Positions 9,004 to 19,519 of a stretch of 64,000 bases of DNA are shown here, in pieces. The stretch lies in the NCBI GenBank assembly GCA_002101205.1, contig LWTM01000072.1:32127-96126 (forward strand). Reading direction: 5' to 3'. A program made the translations under genes and the position numbers. How positions within the stretch are numbered: the first letter of the stretch is position 1; the number at the start of each line of letters is the position of its first letter. The notes beneath the pieces were generated by a model, which saw nothing but the letters and a program-made list of their open reading frames with translations, ran no database searches and was not told the DNA's origin. This stretch comes from Cycloclasticus sp. symbiont of Poecilosclerida sp. N (lineage in GTDB: Bacteria; Pseudomonadota; Gammaproteobacteria; Methylococcales; Cycloclasticaceae).

Positions 9004-9917
9004 TAGAAGTACCCCTCAATTTTTTTCTTTTCCATCGAGCCTGACTCATCATGATCAATCAATCTACCCTGGCGTTCAGACACTTTAGTGAGCAGCATTT
9101 CTTGAATGATTTCTGGCAATGTTTCTGCTGATGACGGCACAGCACCCGTTAAAGGGTAGCAGCCTAAGGTTCTAAAGCGCACTTTTTCCATCTTAGCGGT
9201 AGCGCGTAATTCTTCTGGCATCCGCTCGTCATCCACCATGATTTTAGTACCTCCGTATTCGACAACAAGCCGTTCTTTGGCGAAGTACAAATCGGGAATG
9301 TGGATGCCCTCTAAATAGATGTACTGCCAAATATCCAGCTCTGTCCAATTAGACAGGGGGAATACGCGGATAGACTCGCCTTTTTGGTGGCGACCATTGT
9401 AGGTGTCCCACAACTCTGGACGTTGCTTTTTGGGGTCCCAGCGATGGTTTTTGTCGCGGAATGAGTAAATACGCTCTTTTGCGCGCGATTTCTCTTCATC
9501 GCGCCTTGCACCACCAAAGACGGCATCATACTTATATTTATCAAGTGCCTGACGAAGCCCTTCGGTTTTCATCATGTCGGTGTGCATGGATAAGCCGTGC
9601 TCAAAAGGCGAGATACTCAGTTTCTGCCCTTTAGGATTGATGTGGACTATCAACTCCATGCCCACTTCTTTTGCCCGTTTATCGCGAAACGCTATCATTT
9701 CTTTAAACTTCCACGTTGTGTCCACGTGCACCAAAGGAAACGGCGGCTTTGCTGGGTTGAATGCTTTTTGCGCCAAATGCAACATAACTGAAGAGTCTTT
9801 ACCCACGCTATACAACATGGCCGGATTATCAAACTCAGCCACGACCTCTCGCATAATATGAATGGATTCCGCCTCAAGCCGCTTAAGATGCGTAAGTGGT
9901 TTTTTACTTATAGCCAT
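9003..9917 (-). CDS. cysD: Sulfate adenylyltransferase subunit 2
   Basis: The 304-residue catalytic subunit of ATP sulfurylase. The PP-loop type nucleotide site [17 protein letters not shown] is near residue 37, and family segments [15 protein letters not shown] and [17 protein letters not shown] are present. The first gene of the cysD-cysN(-ferredoxin) operon, divergent from coq7 across a 139-base AT-rich intergenic region that should hold both promoters. Length and motifs match the family fully. Confidence 0.97.
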   Translation of the reverse strand: MAISKKPLTHLKRLEAESIHIMREVVAEFDNPAMLYSVGKDSSVMLHLAQKAFNPAKPPFPLVHVDTTWKFKEMIAFRDKRAKEVGMELIVHINPKGQKLSISPFEHGLSMHTDMMKTEGLRQALDKYKYDAVFGGARRDEEKSRAKERIYSFRDKNHRWDPKKQRPELWDTYNGRHQKGESIRVFPLSNWTELDIWQYIYLEGIHIPDLYFAKERLVVEYGGTKIMVDDERMPEELRATAKMEKVRFRTLGCYPLTGAVPSSAETLPEIIQEMLLTKVSERQGRLIDHDESGSMEKKKIEGYF

Positions 9918-10056
9918 AAAGAATATTAAATATTGTTCATATGATTCTTAATTATATTGGATTTATGCCGTTTTTGTTCCGAAAATAACGTTGTAATTTA
10001 GCACTAAATATGAACATCCGTTATCATTAACTTACACAATACTATAAGGTTTAATC

Positions 10057-10698
10057 ATGCAAAGAACTTTTTCACCTGCCGACATTCTTATTACTCATGC
10101 CGACCGCGTTATACGTACGTTAAGCGGCCACGCAAAAACAACTGGTCGCGCAAATCCTGCCGACGGTTTGGCCGAAACCGAACTATCAAAACAAGAAACC
10201 AAGCTATCAGCACAGCTAATGCGCGTTAACCACGCGGGCGAAGTCGCCGCTCAAGCCTTGTATCAAGGACAGGCGTTGACCGCTAAAAACAAGGCGACAC
10301 AAGAAAAGTTAAATCAAGCCGCTGAAGAAGAAAACGACCATCTCGCTTGGTGTAAAAAACGCGTTAACGAATTGGGTGAGCGAACCAGTATATTGGACCC
10401 TTTATGGTACGCAGGCTCTTTAACACTTGGTGCTGTTGCTGGGCTTGCAGGCGATAAGTGGAATTTAGGCTTCCTTGCGGAAACGGAAAAACAGGTGGTT
10501 AGCCATATTGAGCGCCATCTAGACAAGCTACCTAAGGGTGATGAAAAAACACGCGCTATTCTCCAGCAAATGCGCACTGATGAGAACGAGCACGCGACAA
10601 CCGCTATAGAAAACGGTGGTGCAGCCTTACCCGAACCGATCAAACAAGGCATGAAGCTCATCTCTAAAGTCATGACTAAAACGTCTTTTTGGATTTAG
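10057..10698 (+). CDS. coq7: Ubiquinone biosynthesis hydroxylase (2-polyprenyl-3-methyl-6-methoxy-benzoquinone monooxygenase)
   Basis: The 213-residue di-iron hydroxylase adds the last ring hydroxyl in ubiquinone synthesis. Iron-ligand motifs are visible: RVNHAGEVAAQALYQGQAL, the second EEENDHLAWC, and the C-terminal DENEHATTA. The protein belongs to the bacterial Coq7 type with an N-terminal extension. A weak AAGG ribosome site precedes the ATG. It is followed 6 bases later by bioA and is probably co-transcribed with it. It supplies quinone, which the Nqr pump in this window also uses. Confidence 0.94.
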   Translation: MQRTFSPADILITHADRVIRTLSGHAKTTGRANPADGLAETELSKQETKLSAQLMRVNHAGEVAAQALYQGQALTAKNKATQEKLNQAAEEENDHLAWCKKRVNELGERTSILDPLWYAGSLTLGAVAGLAGDKWNLGFLAETEKQVVSHIERHLDKLPKGDEKTRAILQQMRTDENEHATTAIENGGAALPEPIKQGMKLISKVMTKTSFWI

Positions 10699-10704
10699 CA
10701 CCTT

Positions 10705-11985
10705 ATGCAAGATTGGGCAGCACGCGTTGAGTTCGACAAGCGACATATCTGGCATCCTTACACCAGTTTGAACCACCCAGAGCCCATTTTCCCTATTGTG
10801 TCGGCATCTGGCGTTCGCCTAAAGCTCGCCGACGGACGCGAGTTGATAGACGGCATGTCGTCTTGGTGGGCGGCCATTCATGGTTATAACCATCCTGTGT
10901 TGAATACTGCTGTAGAGAATCAACTAAAGTCCATGTCGCACGTTATGTTTGGCGGGCTCACGCATCAACCTGCTATTGATCTAGCTGCGACGCTTACCCA
11001 TATAACGCATAAGGATTTACAACACGTTTTTTTTGCTGACTCCGGATCTGTTGCTGTAGAGGTTGCCATTAAAATGGCCATTCAATATTGGGCATCACAA
11101 GGTCACCCCAAAAAGCAACAACTGCTAACCATTAAAAACGGCTATCACGGCGACACCTTCGGTGCGATGGCGGCGTGCGACCCCGACAATGGCATGCACC
11201 ATTTATTTAGAGGCGTTTTGGCTCAGCACCTGTTTGCAAAAAGCCCCAACGGTTTCGAGCAAGACGATACTGATGCGATTTCTCATTTCGAGCAGTTACT
11301 AAAAGAAAACCTTTCAACTATTGCTGCCGTTATTTTAGAGCCGCTCGTGCAAGGCGCAGGCGGTATGCGATTTTACAGTGCCGCTTATTTAAAGAGAATT
11401 TGCGCATTATGCAATGAACACGGTGTATTACTCATTCTGGATGAAATTGCCACCGGCTTTGGCCGAACAGGCTCTTTATTCGCTTACCAACAAGCCAATA
11501 TAACGCCCGATATTCTATGCTTAGGAAAAGCGCTCACGGGTGGTTATTTGAGCCTAGCGGCCACATTATGCTCCCAAAAGGTTGCAAGCGGTATTTGCGA
11601 CGGCGAGTACCCCACCTTGATGCACGGCCCAACTTTTATGGCCAATCCCCTAGCCTGCGCTGTTGCTAATGCTAGTTTAAAGCTGCTACTTAATTCACCT
11701 TGGCAACAACGCATCAACGCAATACAAAAGCAGCTTCAGCGAGAACTAGAGCATTGCCGCTCACTCGGCGCGGTTAAAGATGTTCGCGTAAAAGGCGCTA
11801 TTGGTGTCGTCGAATTACATAAACCCATCGACATTAACTGGGTCCAGCCGCGCTTTGTCGAACTTGGTGTTTGGGTCAGGCCTTTTTCAAATTTAATCTA
11901 CGTTATGCCACCCTATGTTATTGATGAGTCTGACTTGACCCGTATTACATCCGCCATGTATTCGGTTGCCTTAGAGATACACTAG
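10705..11985 (+). CDS. bioA: Adenosylmethionine-8-amino-7-oxononanoate aminotransferase
   Basis: The 426-residue class III aminotransferase of biotin synthesis converts KAPA to DAPA with S-adenosylmethionine as amino donor. It shows the BioA-specific start RHIWHPYTSL, the SSWWAAIHGYNHP segment, LDEIATGFGRTGSLFA and the PLP lysine in CLGKALTGG. No other bio genes lie in the window, so biotin synthesis must be spread over the chromosome. It starts 6 bases after coq7. Confidence 0.96.
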   Translation: MQDWAARVEFDKRHIWHPYTSLNHPEPIFPIVSASGVRLKLADGRELIDGMSSWWAAIHGYNHPVLNTAVENQLKSMSHVMFGGLTHQPAIDLAATLTHITHKDLQHVFFADSGSVAVEVAIKMAIQYWASQGHPKKQQLLTIKNGYHGDTFGAMAACDPDNGMHHLFRGVLAQHLFAKSPNGFEQDDTDAISHFEQLLKENLSTIAAVILEPLVQGAGGMRFYSAAYLKRICALCNEHGVLLILDEIATGFGRTGSLFAYQQANITPDILCLGKALTGGYLSLAATLCSQKVASGICDGEYPTLMHGPTFMANPLACAVANASLKLLLNSPWQQRINAIQKQLQRELEHCRSLGAVKDVRVKGAIGVVELHKPIDINWVQPRFVELGVWVRPFSNLIYVMPPYVIDESDLTRITSAMYSVALEIH

Positions 11986-11992
11986 CTTTACA

Positions 11993-12187
11993 TCAAACCT
12001 CTTCGCTGGTGATAATAAAGGCTACATTATTATTGTGACCGTGATTTTCACACGTTGGCAGCGAAGTGGTGCTAATAGCTGAGCAACTATTTTCGATGGC
12101 TTGCTGAGGCTGGTTAAACAAAATATTCGTTGCAACGTCCTTTAACCATATAGTTAAGAGGAAGTACCCGTAAAAGGGTGAATAATC
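11993..12187 (-). other. Unrecognised open frame of 64 codons between bioA and uvrD
   Basis: The 219-base gap between the convergent bioA and uvrD genes is not empty. On the minus strand a frame stays open for 64 codons from just after two tandem TGA codons and ends in EEV-stop. The deduced peptide includes FLLTIWLKDVATNILFNQPQ and SLPTCENHGHNNNVAFIITS. It has no ATG or GTG near the beginning, so it may be chance or the tail of a lost gene. An inverted repeat CTTCGCTG/CAGCGAAG also lies in this gap. Confidence 0.2.
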
Positions 12188-12204
12188 TCATCATTGTGCT
12201 TCCT

Positions 12205-14370
12205 TCACAATGTATCCAGTTTTGCATACGCTAGCATCAACCATTTACTACCTTCTGATGCAAAATTAACTTGGATACGCGCCTGCGCACCACGGCCCTC
12301 AATATTCAACACAACGCCTTTACCAAATTTTGCATGAGCCACCGCTTGCCCCATTCTAAAGCCGCCAGACGATTCACCCTTCAAACCCACGTCATAACTT
12401 TGACTAACAGGTCTAGAGACTGTCGTACCTAAACGAACTTCTTGCATTAACTCGCTTGGTATTTCACGAATAAATCGCGACGGCATTGGATACGTTTCCT
12501 GCCCATGCAACCGGCGGGACTCTGCATACGTTAAGTACAATTGCTCCATTGCCCGCGTAATGCCGACGTAGGCTAAACGTCTCTCTTCTTCCAGCTTACT
12601 TACGTCATCCACTGAACGCTGGCCGGGGAATAAACCTTCTTCCATGCCCGTTAAAAACACTAACGGAAACTCCAGACCTTTTGCTGAATGCAAAGTCATA
12701 AGCTGCACACAGTCTTCGAATTTATCCCCTTGTGCGTCCCCTGCCTCTAAGGCTGCGTGCGCTAAAAAGGAATCCAATTCGCTAAGGTTTTCGTCTACTT
12801 CCGCCTCATAAGAAAATTGCCTCGCCGCATTAATCAATTCTTCTAAGTTTTCTACCCGCGCCTCACCCTTCTCACCTTTCTCTTTTTTATGGTGCACAAT
12901 AAGCCCTGAACGGCTAATCACCTGTTCGACTTGTTCATGTAAAGCCAATGAATTCAGGTCACTTGAAACTTGACGAATAAGAGATAAAAAACCGGTGAGT
13001 GCGCTCAAAGCACGGCCGCTTAGCTCTGTTCTCTCGCACAATTTACTGGCGGCTTGCCATAAGCTAATACTTTGCGCACGCGCTTGTTCACGAATAATAT
13101 CTAAGGTGCGCGTACCTAAACCACGTGTTGGAGTATTGACGATACGCTCGAACGCCGCATCATTTTCATGATGTGTCGCCAATTGCATATAGGCCAGCGC
13201 ATTCTTTATTTCCATCCGCTCGAAAAATCTGTGGCCGCCATACACGCGATACGGAATGCCCGCCGCCATTAAACATTCTTCAAACAAACGAGACTGCGCG
13301 TTGGAACGATACAAAATCGCACTTTTTGCGCGGGCATGACCGCTTGTTATCCATTCTTTAATTCTATCCACCACAAAACGCGCTTCGTCTTGGTCGTTGT
13401 AACCCGCATAAAGTGAAATTAACTCACCGTCTTCGCCATCGGTCCAAAGCTCTTTACCCATTCGACCATCGTTGTTAACAATCACCGCATTCGCAGCTTT
13501 TAAAATGGTACTGGTTGAACGATAATTTTGTTCAAGTCGGACAATTTTATGCGCGGCATAATCTTTTTGGAAACGATAAATATTCTCAATTTTTGCACCG
13601 CGCCAGCCATAAATGGATTGATCATCATCACCCACAACATAGAGGTTTTCTGACTCTTGGGTTAGTAAGCGTAACCACGCATATTGAATGGTATTGGTGT
13701 CTTGAAATTCGTCGACGAGAACGTGTTTAAAACGCTGCTGATAGTGTCCACGCACTTCATCGTTATCGCGCAGCAATTCATGCGCACGCAATAATAATTC
13801 TGCAAAATCAACCACACCAGAACGCTTGCACTGTGCTTCATATTCCGCATAAATTTCTAACATTTTTTGTTCGAAATGGTCACTCGATGGCGCAATATGC
13901 GCAGCGCGACGGCCTTGGTCTTTTTGCGCATTAATAAACCATTGAACTTGGCGCGGCGGCCAACGAGAATCGTCCACATCCATCGCTTTAAGCAAGCGCT
14001 TGATCATACGAAACTGGTCGTCTGAATCGAGCACTTGAAAAGCATCGGGCAAATCTAATTCTTGTGCATGCATTCTTAATAGGCGATGAGCAATGCCGTG
14101 AAAGGTGCCAATCCACATCCCGCCCACAGGTGTCTTTAACATCGTTTGCACGCGCTCGCGCATTTCACCTGCTGCTTTATTAGTAAACGTTACCGCTAAA
14201 ACACCAAATGGCGACACACCTTCCACTTGTATTAGCCACGCGATCCGGTGCACCAACACTCGTGTCTTACCACTACCCGCACCGGCTAAAATTAATGCCG
14301 CTTTTTCTGTGCCACTCACCGCGTCACGCTGCGCGTCATTTAAACCATCTAATATGTGTGTAATATCCAT
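12205..14370 (-). CDS. uvrD: DNA helicase II (UvrD)
   Basis: The 721-residue superfamily 1 3'-5' helicase acts in nucleotide-excision and mismatch repair. It shows the N-terminal GLNDAQRDAVSG Q-motif, Walker A AGAGSGKTRVLVHR, DEFQDTNTIQYAW, GDDDQSIYGWRGAKIENI, RLEQNYRST, MTLHSAKGLEFPLVFLTG and the C-terminal GQAVAHAKFGKGVVLNIEG segment characteristic of UvrD rather than Rep or PcrA. Length is normal. It stands alone, convergent with bioA. A 7-base-pair inverted repeat (CATTGTG/CACAATG, 12192-12212) overlaps its stop codon and could act in termination. Confidence 0.95.
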   Translation of the reverse strand: MDITHILDGLNDAQRDAVSGTEKAALILAGAGSGKTRVLVHRIAWLIQVEGVSPFGVLAVTFTNKAAGEMRERVQTMLKTPVGGMWIGTFHGIAHRLLRMHAQELDLPDAFQVLDSDDQFRMIKRLLKAMDVDDSRWPPRQVQWFINAQKDQGRRAAHIAPSSDHFEQKMLEIYAEYEAQCKRSGVVDFAELLLRAHELLRDNDEVRGHYQQRFKHVLVDEFQDTNTIQYAWLRLLTQESENLYVVGDDDQSIYGWRGAKIENIYRFQKDYAAHKIVRLEQNYRSTSTILKAANAVIVNNDGRMGKELWTDGEDGELISLYAGYNDQDEARFVVDRIKEWITSGHARAKSAILYRSNAQSRLFEECLMAAGIPYRVYGGHRFFERMEIKNALAYMQLATHHENDAAFERIVNTPTRGLGTRTLDIIREQARAQSISLWQAASKLCERTELSGRALSALTGFLSLIRQVSSDLNSLALHEQVEQVISRSGLIVHHKKEKGEKGEARVENLEELINAARQFSYEAEVDENLSELDSFLAHAALEAGDAQGDKFEDCVQLMTLHSAKGLEFPLVFLTGMEEGLFPGQRSVDDVSKLEEERRLAYVGITRAMEQLYLTYAESRRLHGQETYPMPSRFIREIPSELMQEVRLGTTVSRPVSQSYDVGLKGESSGGFRMGQAVAHAKFGKGVVLNIEGRGAQARIQVNFASEGSKWLMLAYAKLDTL

Positions 14371-14525
14371 CGATACAGTTTACCTACATTGAGTGCTGTT
14401 GACCTTGCTTGTTTGACAATCATTAGCCAGCGACTTAACCCTGGCATCAGTTCTTAAGTTCATAAATATAAGCGGTCCGCTAACTAAGGAAATTTTCACT
14501 GCCCTCCCCTTTGTTGTACAAAAAC

Positions 14526-14618
14526 TTACCAAAGGGTTTCTTCAATTAATGGTGTTTTACGCGACCCATGAAAGGCTATTTTCGCTATTTCATCAATCTG
14601 GGCTAATTTTTTACGCAT
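14526..14618 (-). CDS. Possible 30-residue peptide in the uvrD-thiC gap
   Basis: The gap 14371-14826 holds no recognised gene. One short minus-strand frame has an ATG at 14618 preceded by AGGA at 6 bases and encodes a basic/amphipathic peptide beginning MRKKLAQIDEIAKIAFHG and ending ETLW. No family is recognised. It may be a truncated gene start. A perfect CCTCC-TTAC-GGAGG hairpin (14746-14759) lies further towards thiC, without a T-run. Confidence 0.22.
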   Translation of the reverse strand: MRKKLAQIDEIAKIAFHGSRKTPLIEETLW

Positions 14619-14826
14619 GAATTTTCCTAGGTATGCGAAAGATAGTGTTCGTAGTATCACTCAAATTAACAGCAGCCATCCTTTGAAAAAAGACCTAATA
14701 AATCGCTATATGCACATCAATATATTGTTCGTAACTCAAGCTGGACCTCCTTACGGAGGAGACAAAAGGAGTTCCACCTTAAAACGAAGAGTAAAACAGC
14801 GCACTTTGATTATTTAACTAGCAACA

Positions 14827-16734
<1,908 letters not shown>

Positions 16735-16801
16735 TCATATTACCCTGATTCCCATGTAGAACAACTAAAAATGAATGAAGCCTTGGCGGTATAATGGATT
16801 G

Positions 16802-17339
16802 CAACTAACCCATCCCATCACCCAACAGGTGCAGCCAAGACAGTCGAATATATTACCGTACAAACTTAAAACAACCAACCAGCAATTGACATCAAGAGCA
16901 GGATTGTTAGTTGTTGGGCAGATAATGAAACAATTAGAATGATCAAAAAAGTATTGGCCACCACTTTGAGGCGCCCAAAAGCAATCAAGGTATACGTGCC
17001 TATTCATACCTAGAAACCCTTATTTTAATGCAACATGAAGGTTCTTTTCATTTAGATGAAGTAAAGCATTTTCATGATGACCCAACGCTAGTACAGACGC
17101 TTGGCACACAACAGATGCCCAAAGCCTGTGCACTTAGCAACCGGTTAAGGCGTATGGGTAATAACGGACAAGGCTTAGCACCCTTATCTAATGTGAATAA
17201 AGGCGCATTGAAAGCAGCATTACATCACTGTAAAGAAATCACGCTTGATATTGATGCCACACAAATCATCAGCCATAAGGCGGACGCTCAATATGCTCTT
17301 GCAGCCAAACTCGTTAAAACAGGCAGGCAGTTTTTTTAA
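16802..17339 (+). pseudogene. IS1380-family transposase remnant, frameshifted and truncated
   Basis: From 16802 one frame reads SNILPYKLKTTNQQLTSRAG then hits a stop at 16937. The coding continues in another frame from 16938 through HHFEAPKSNQGIRAYSYLET, LMQHEGSFHLDEVKHFHDDP, SNRLRRMGN, ALKAALHHC and TLDIDATQIISHKADAQYAL. These segments in this order are the N-terminal third of IS1380-type transposases, including the first catalytic Asp region LDIDAT. It is then cut off after about 170 codons. It is clearly inactive. It sits 110 bases upstream of thiC, divergently. Confidence 0.85.
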
Positions 17340-17647
17340 AATAAAAGAAAGACACCACGTTTTACTTGACGCAGTATTAACTAGAATAAGAATGATTGAA
17401 CCTCTTGTTATCTAGTTATTAACTTCACTCTAGGGTAAATTGACAAGATAGATCCGTCTAAAAATGATATTTTTAGGCAAAGAAGTCAAAAAAACCAAAT
17501 GTTATGTCATTGCGAGAAAATAGGGCTCGAAAATTTAATTACCGCCGCTAAATTAACAAAAAAACGGACATTTAATGGCTGGAAATCAAAGTTGAGACTC
17601 TATGTGTGAATTTAGGCCTAATGCTTAATTTGTCATGACCACTTGTT
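17340..17647. other. Gene-free region after the IS1380 remnant
   Basis: AT-rich and with no supported gene. It includes an almost palindromic segment CTAAAAATGATATTTTTAG (about 17458-17476) and may contain the decayed rest of the IS element. Nothing else is recognised. Confidence 0.3.
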
Positions 17648-18469
17648 TTAATCTAAAAATAAATCTGCCTGCAGAGACTTCGTCGAATCAATCGCATATT
17701 GGTCAAAATTAGTCACGCCTTGTTTGCGTAATATTTCCTCATCGCCAAAGAAGTTTCCTGTACACGTTGTGCTGCCTTGTTTGAAAATTTCACACGCCGC
17801 ATCCGCAACAATTTCTGGTGTACGGCAATTCCCCACATTAACCATATCACCCAGCATCGCCAGCGCCGCCGTTCCAATCACAGTTCGAGGCCATAGCGCG
17901 TTAACGGCAATACCTTGCGACTTAAATTCTGCTGACATACCCAATACACACATACTCATGCCATATTTTGCGATGGTGTACGCTAAATGGTTTTTAAACC
18001 ATTTAGCCTTCAGGCTTAACGGCGGTGACAGCATTAAAATATGCGGGTTATCCGATTTTAACAAATAAGGTAACGCCGCCTGTGAACAAGCATATGTACC
18101 GCGCGTATTAACATCCATCATTAAGTCAAACCGTTTCATCGGTGTATCTGCCGTACCCGTTAAACTGATAGCACTGGCGTTATTTACTAACACGTCAATG
18201 CCACCGAAATGTTCTGCTGTTTGTGCCATTGCTGATGTAACACTCTCGCCATCTCTAATATCTAATTTAATAGCTAAAGCCTTACCACCAGCTTCTTTAA
18301 CCGATTTTGCAACAGTATGTATTGTGCCAAGAAGCTTCGGGTGTGGCGTATCCGATTTTGCTGCAATAACAACATTTGCACCCTCTTTTGCAACGCGCAA
18401 CGCAATAGCCTCACCAATCCCACGGCTGGAACCTGTAATAAAAACTGTTTTACCTTTTAATTTAGACAC
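17648..18469 (-). CDS. Short-chain dehydrogenase/reductase (HSDL2/AtuB-like)
   Basis: The 273-residue oxidoreductase has the NAD(P) site FITGSSRGIGEAIALR and the catalytic YTIAK (Tyr-x3-Lys), with Ser in ILMLSPPLSL. The AAKSDTPHPKLLGTIHTVAKSV segment is typical of the HSDL2/AtuB branch, which acts on fatty-acyl or isoprenoid acyl intermediates. The GTG at 18469 with AGAGGG four bases upstream was preferred over a TTG at 18493 that would overlap the hydratase gene. It follows the enoyl-CoA hydratase gene closely and the two probably form an operon in acyl catabolism. The exact substrate is not known. Confidence 0.85.
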   Translation of the reverse strand: MSKLKGKTVFITGSSRGIGEAIALRVAKEGANVVIAAKSDTPHPKLLGTIHTVAKSVKEAGGKALAIKLDIRDGESVTSAMAQTAEHFGGIDVLVNNASAISLTGTADTPMKRFDLMMDVNTRGTYACSQAALPYLLKSDNPHILMLSPPLSLKAKWFKNHLAYTIAKYGMSMCVLGMSAEFKSQGIAVNALWPRTVIGTAALAMLGDMVNVGNCRTPEIVADAACEIFKQGSTTCTGNFFGDEEILRKQGVTNFDQYAIDSTKSLQADLFLD

Positions 18470-18479
18470 CTTACCCTCT

Positions 18480-19277
18480 TCATGATTCGCCAAATTTAGC
18501 TTTTCTTTTTTCGCTGAACGCCGTCACGCCTTCTGCGAAATCTTTCTCTAACATACTTTGTCGGAAGTTTATGGCTTCTTGGTCTAATTGCTCGTTCAGG
18601 CTTACATCAAACGTTTGGTTAAGTAATTCCTTCGAGCGCCTCAGCGCATATTTTGGGCCGCAACAAAGTTGAGTGGCGAGCTTTTCAGTCTCAGAATCTA
18701 CCTCGACACTTGACACGACCCGATTCAACATCCCCCACGATTGCGCTTGTTGCGCGGAAAACCTATCGCCGGTAAGAATCAGTTCTGCTGCTTTTTTCTG
18801 CCCGACTGCTCGTGGTAAGAAATATGTCATGCCACCATCTGGGCTTGCGCCAATATGACAATACGCTGCAGTAAACACACTATCCTCAGCAGCGATCGCA
18901 AGGTCACAGGCCAACATAAGACTTAAGCCAAAACCTGCGACAGCACCTTTAATGCAAGCGATTACTGGCTTATCCATTGATACAATGTTACGAATAGTGC
19001 TGTGCACATTATCAAATATATCTTTTGGGTACGCCGACTCCCCTTCTTGCGCATATGCATCGGCTAACTTTTTAAAGTAGCTAATATCGCCACCTGCCAT
19101 AAAATGATCACCAACGCCCATCACAACAACACATTTAATCGTTTTATCATTTTTCAATGATAGCGCTGCTGCTTTTAAGCCTAGCGTCATATCGTAATCC
19201 AAAGCATTCATCACATGAGGCCGATTTAAAATTAAATAACCTATCGGTCCTTTCGTTTTAATTTGAACAGAAGACAT
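18480..19277 (-). CDS. Enoyl-CoA hydratase/isomerase family protein
   Basis: The 265-residue crotonase-fold protein shows the oxyanion-hole loops GDHFMAGGDISYF and GAVAGFGLSLMLACDLAIA. At the position of the second catalytic acid it has HIGASPDGGMTYFLPR, the Asp-type pattern seen in isomerase/PaaG-like members rather than the two-Glu pattern of classic hydratases. It may therefore be an isomerase or act on an unusual acyl-CoA. It is the first gene of the minus-strand pair and is divergent from the acyl-CoA ligase. A clear ribosome site (GGAAAAGG) precedes the ATG. Confidence 0.88.
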   Translation of the reverse strand: MSSVQIKTKGPIGYLILNRPHVMNALDYDMTLGLKAAALSLKNDKTIKCVVVMGVGDHFMAGGDISYFKKLADAYAQEGESAYPKDIFDNVHSTIRNIVSMDKPVIACIKGAVAGFGLSLMLACDLAIAAEDSVFTAAYCHIGASPDGGMTYFLPRAVGQKKAAELILTGDRFSAQQAQSWGMLNRVVSSVEVDSETEKLATQLCCGPKYALRRSKELLNQTFDVSLNEQLDQEAINFRQSMLEKDFAEGVTAFSEKRKAKFGES

Positions 19278-19519
19278 ACCTTTTCCTTCGCTGCACTATT
19301 AACTTATACCAACGGCATAAGTTTTATTCAGCCTTAATACTGAACATATTTGTTGTTTTTGCAACCAAAATCGCACAACGTTTCGCACGTATACAGTGAA
19401 TTATATAAAACACCTATGCACTAACACTGATTAATTAGGTCTATTAACTGAGGTTTTTTGTTGTAAGATTGCTCAGCAATAACTTACTTTTTAACATCTG
19501 ACCGACAAGGAAAAGCAAC
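19278..19519. promoter_or_regulatory. Divergent promoter region between hydratase and acyl-CoA ligase
   Basis: The 242-base AT-rich spacer must hold promoters for both directions. It contains CTTAT..ATAAG (about 19302-19320) and AACA-TATT-TGTT inverted repeats that could bind a regulator, but no recognised operator was assigned. Confidence 0.35.

Noticed and set aside
14617..14817. 66-codon plus-strand frame in the uvrD-thiC gap
   Set aside because: No ribosome site and no resemblance to any family; composition looks intergenic.
16765..17007. 80-codon minus-strand frame near the IS1380 remnant
   Set aside because: It is antisense to the recognisable transposase reading frames, which explain the sequence better.
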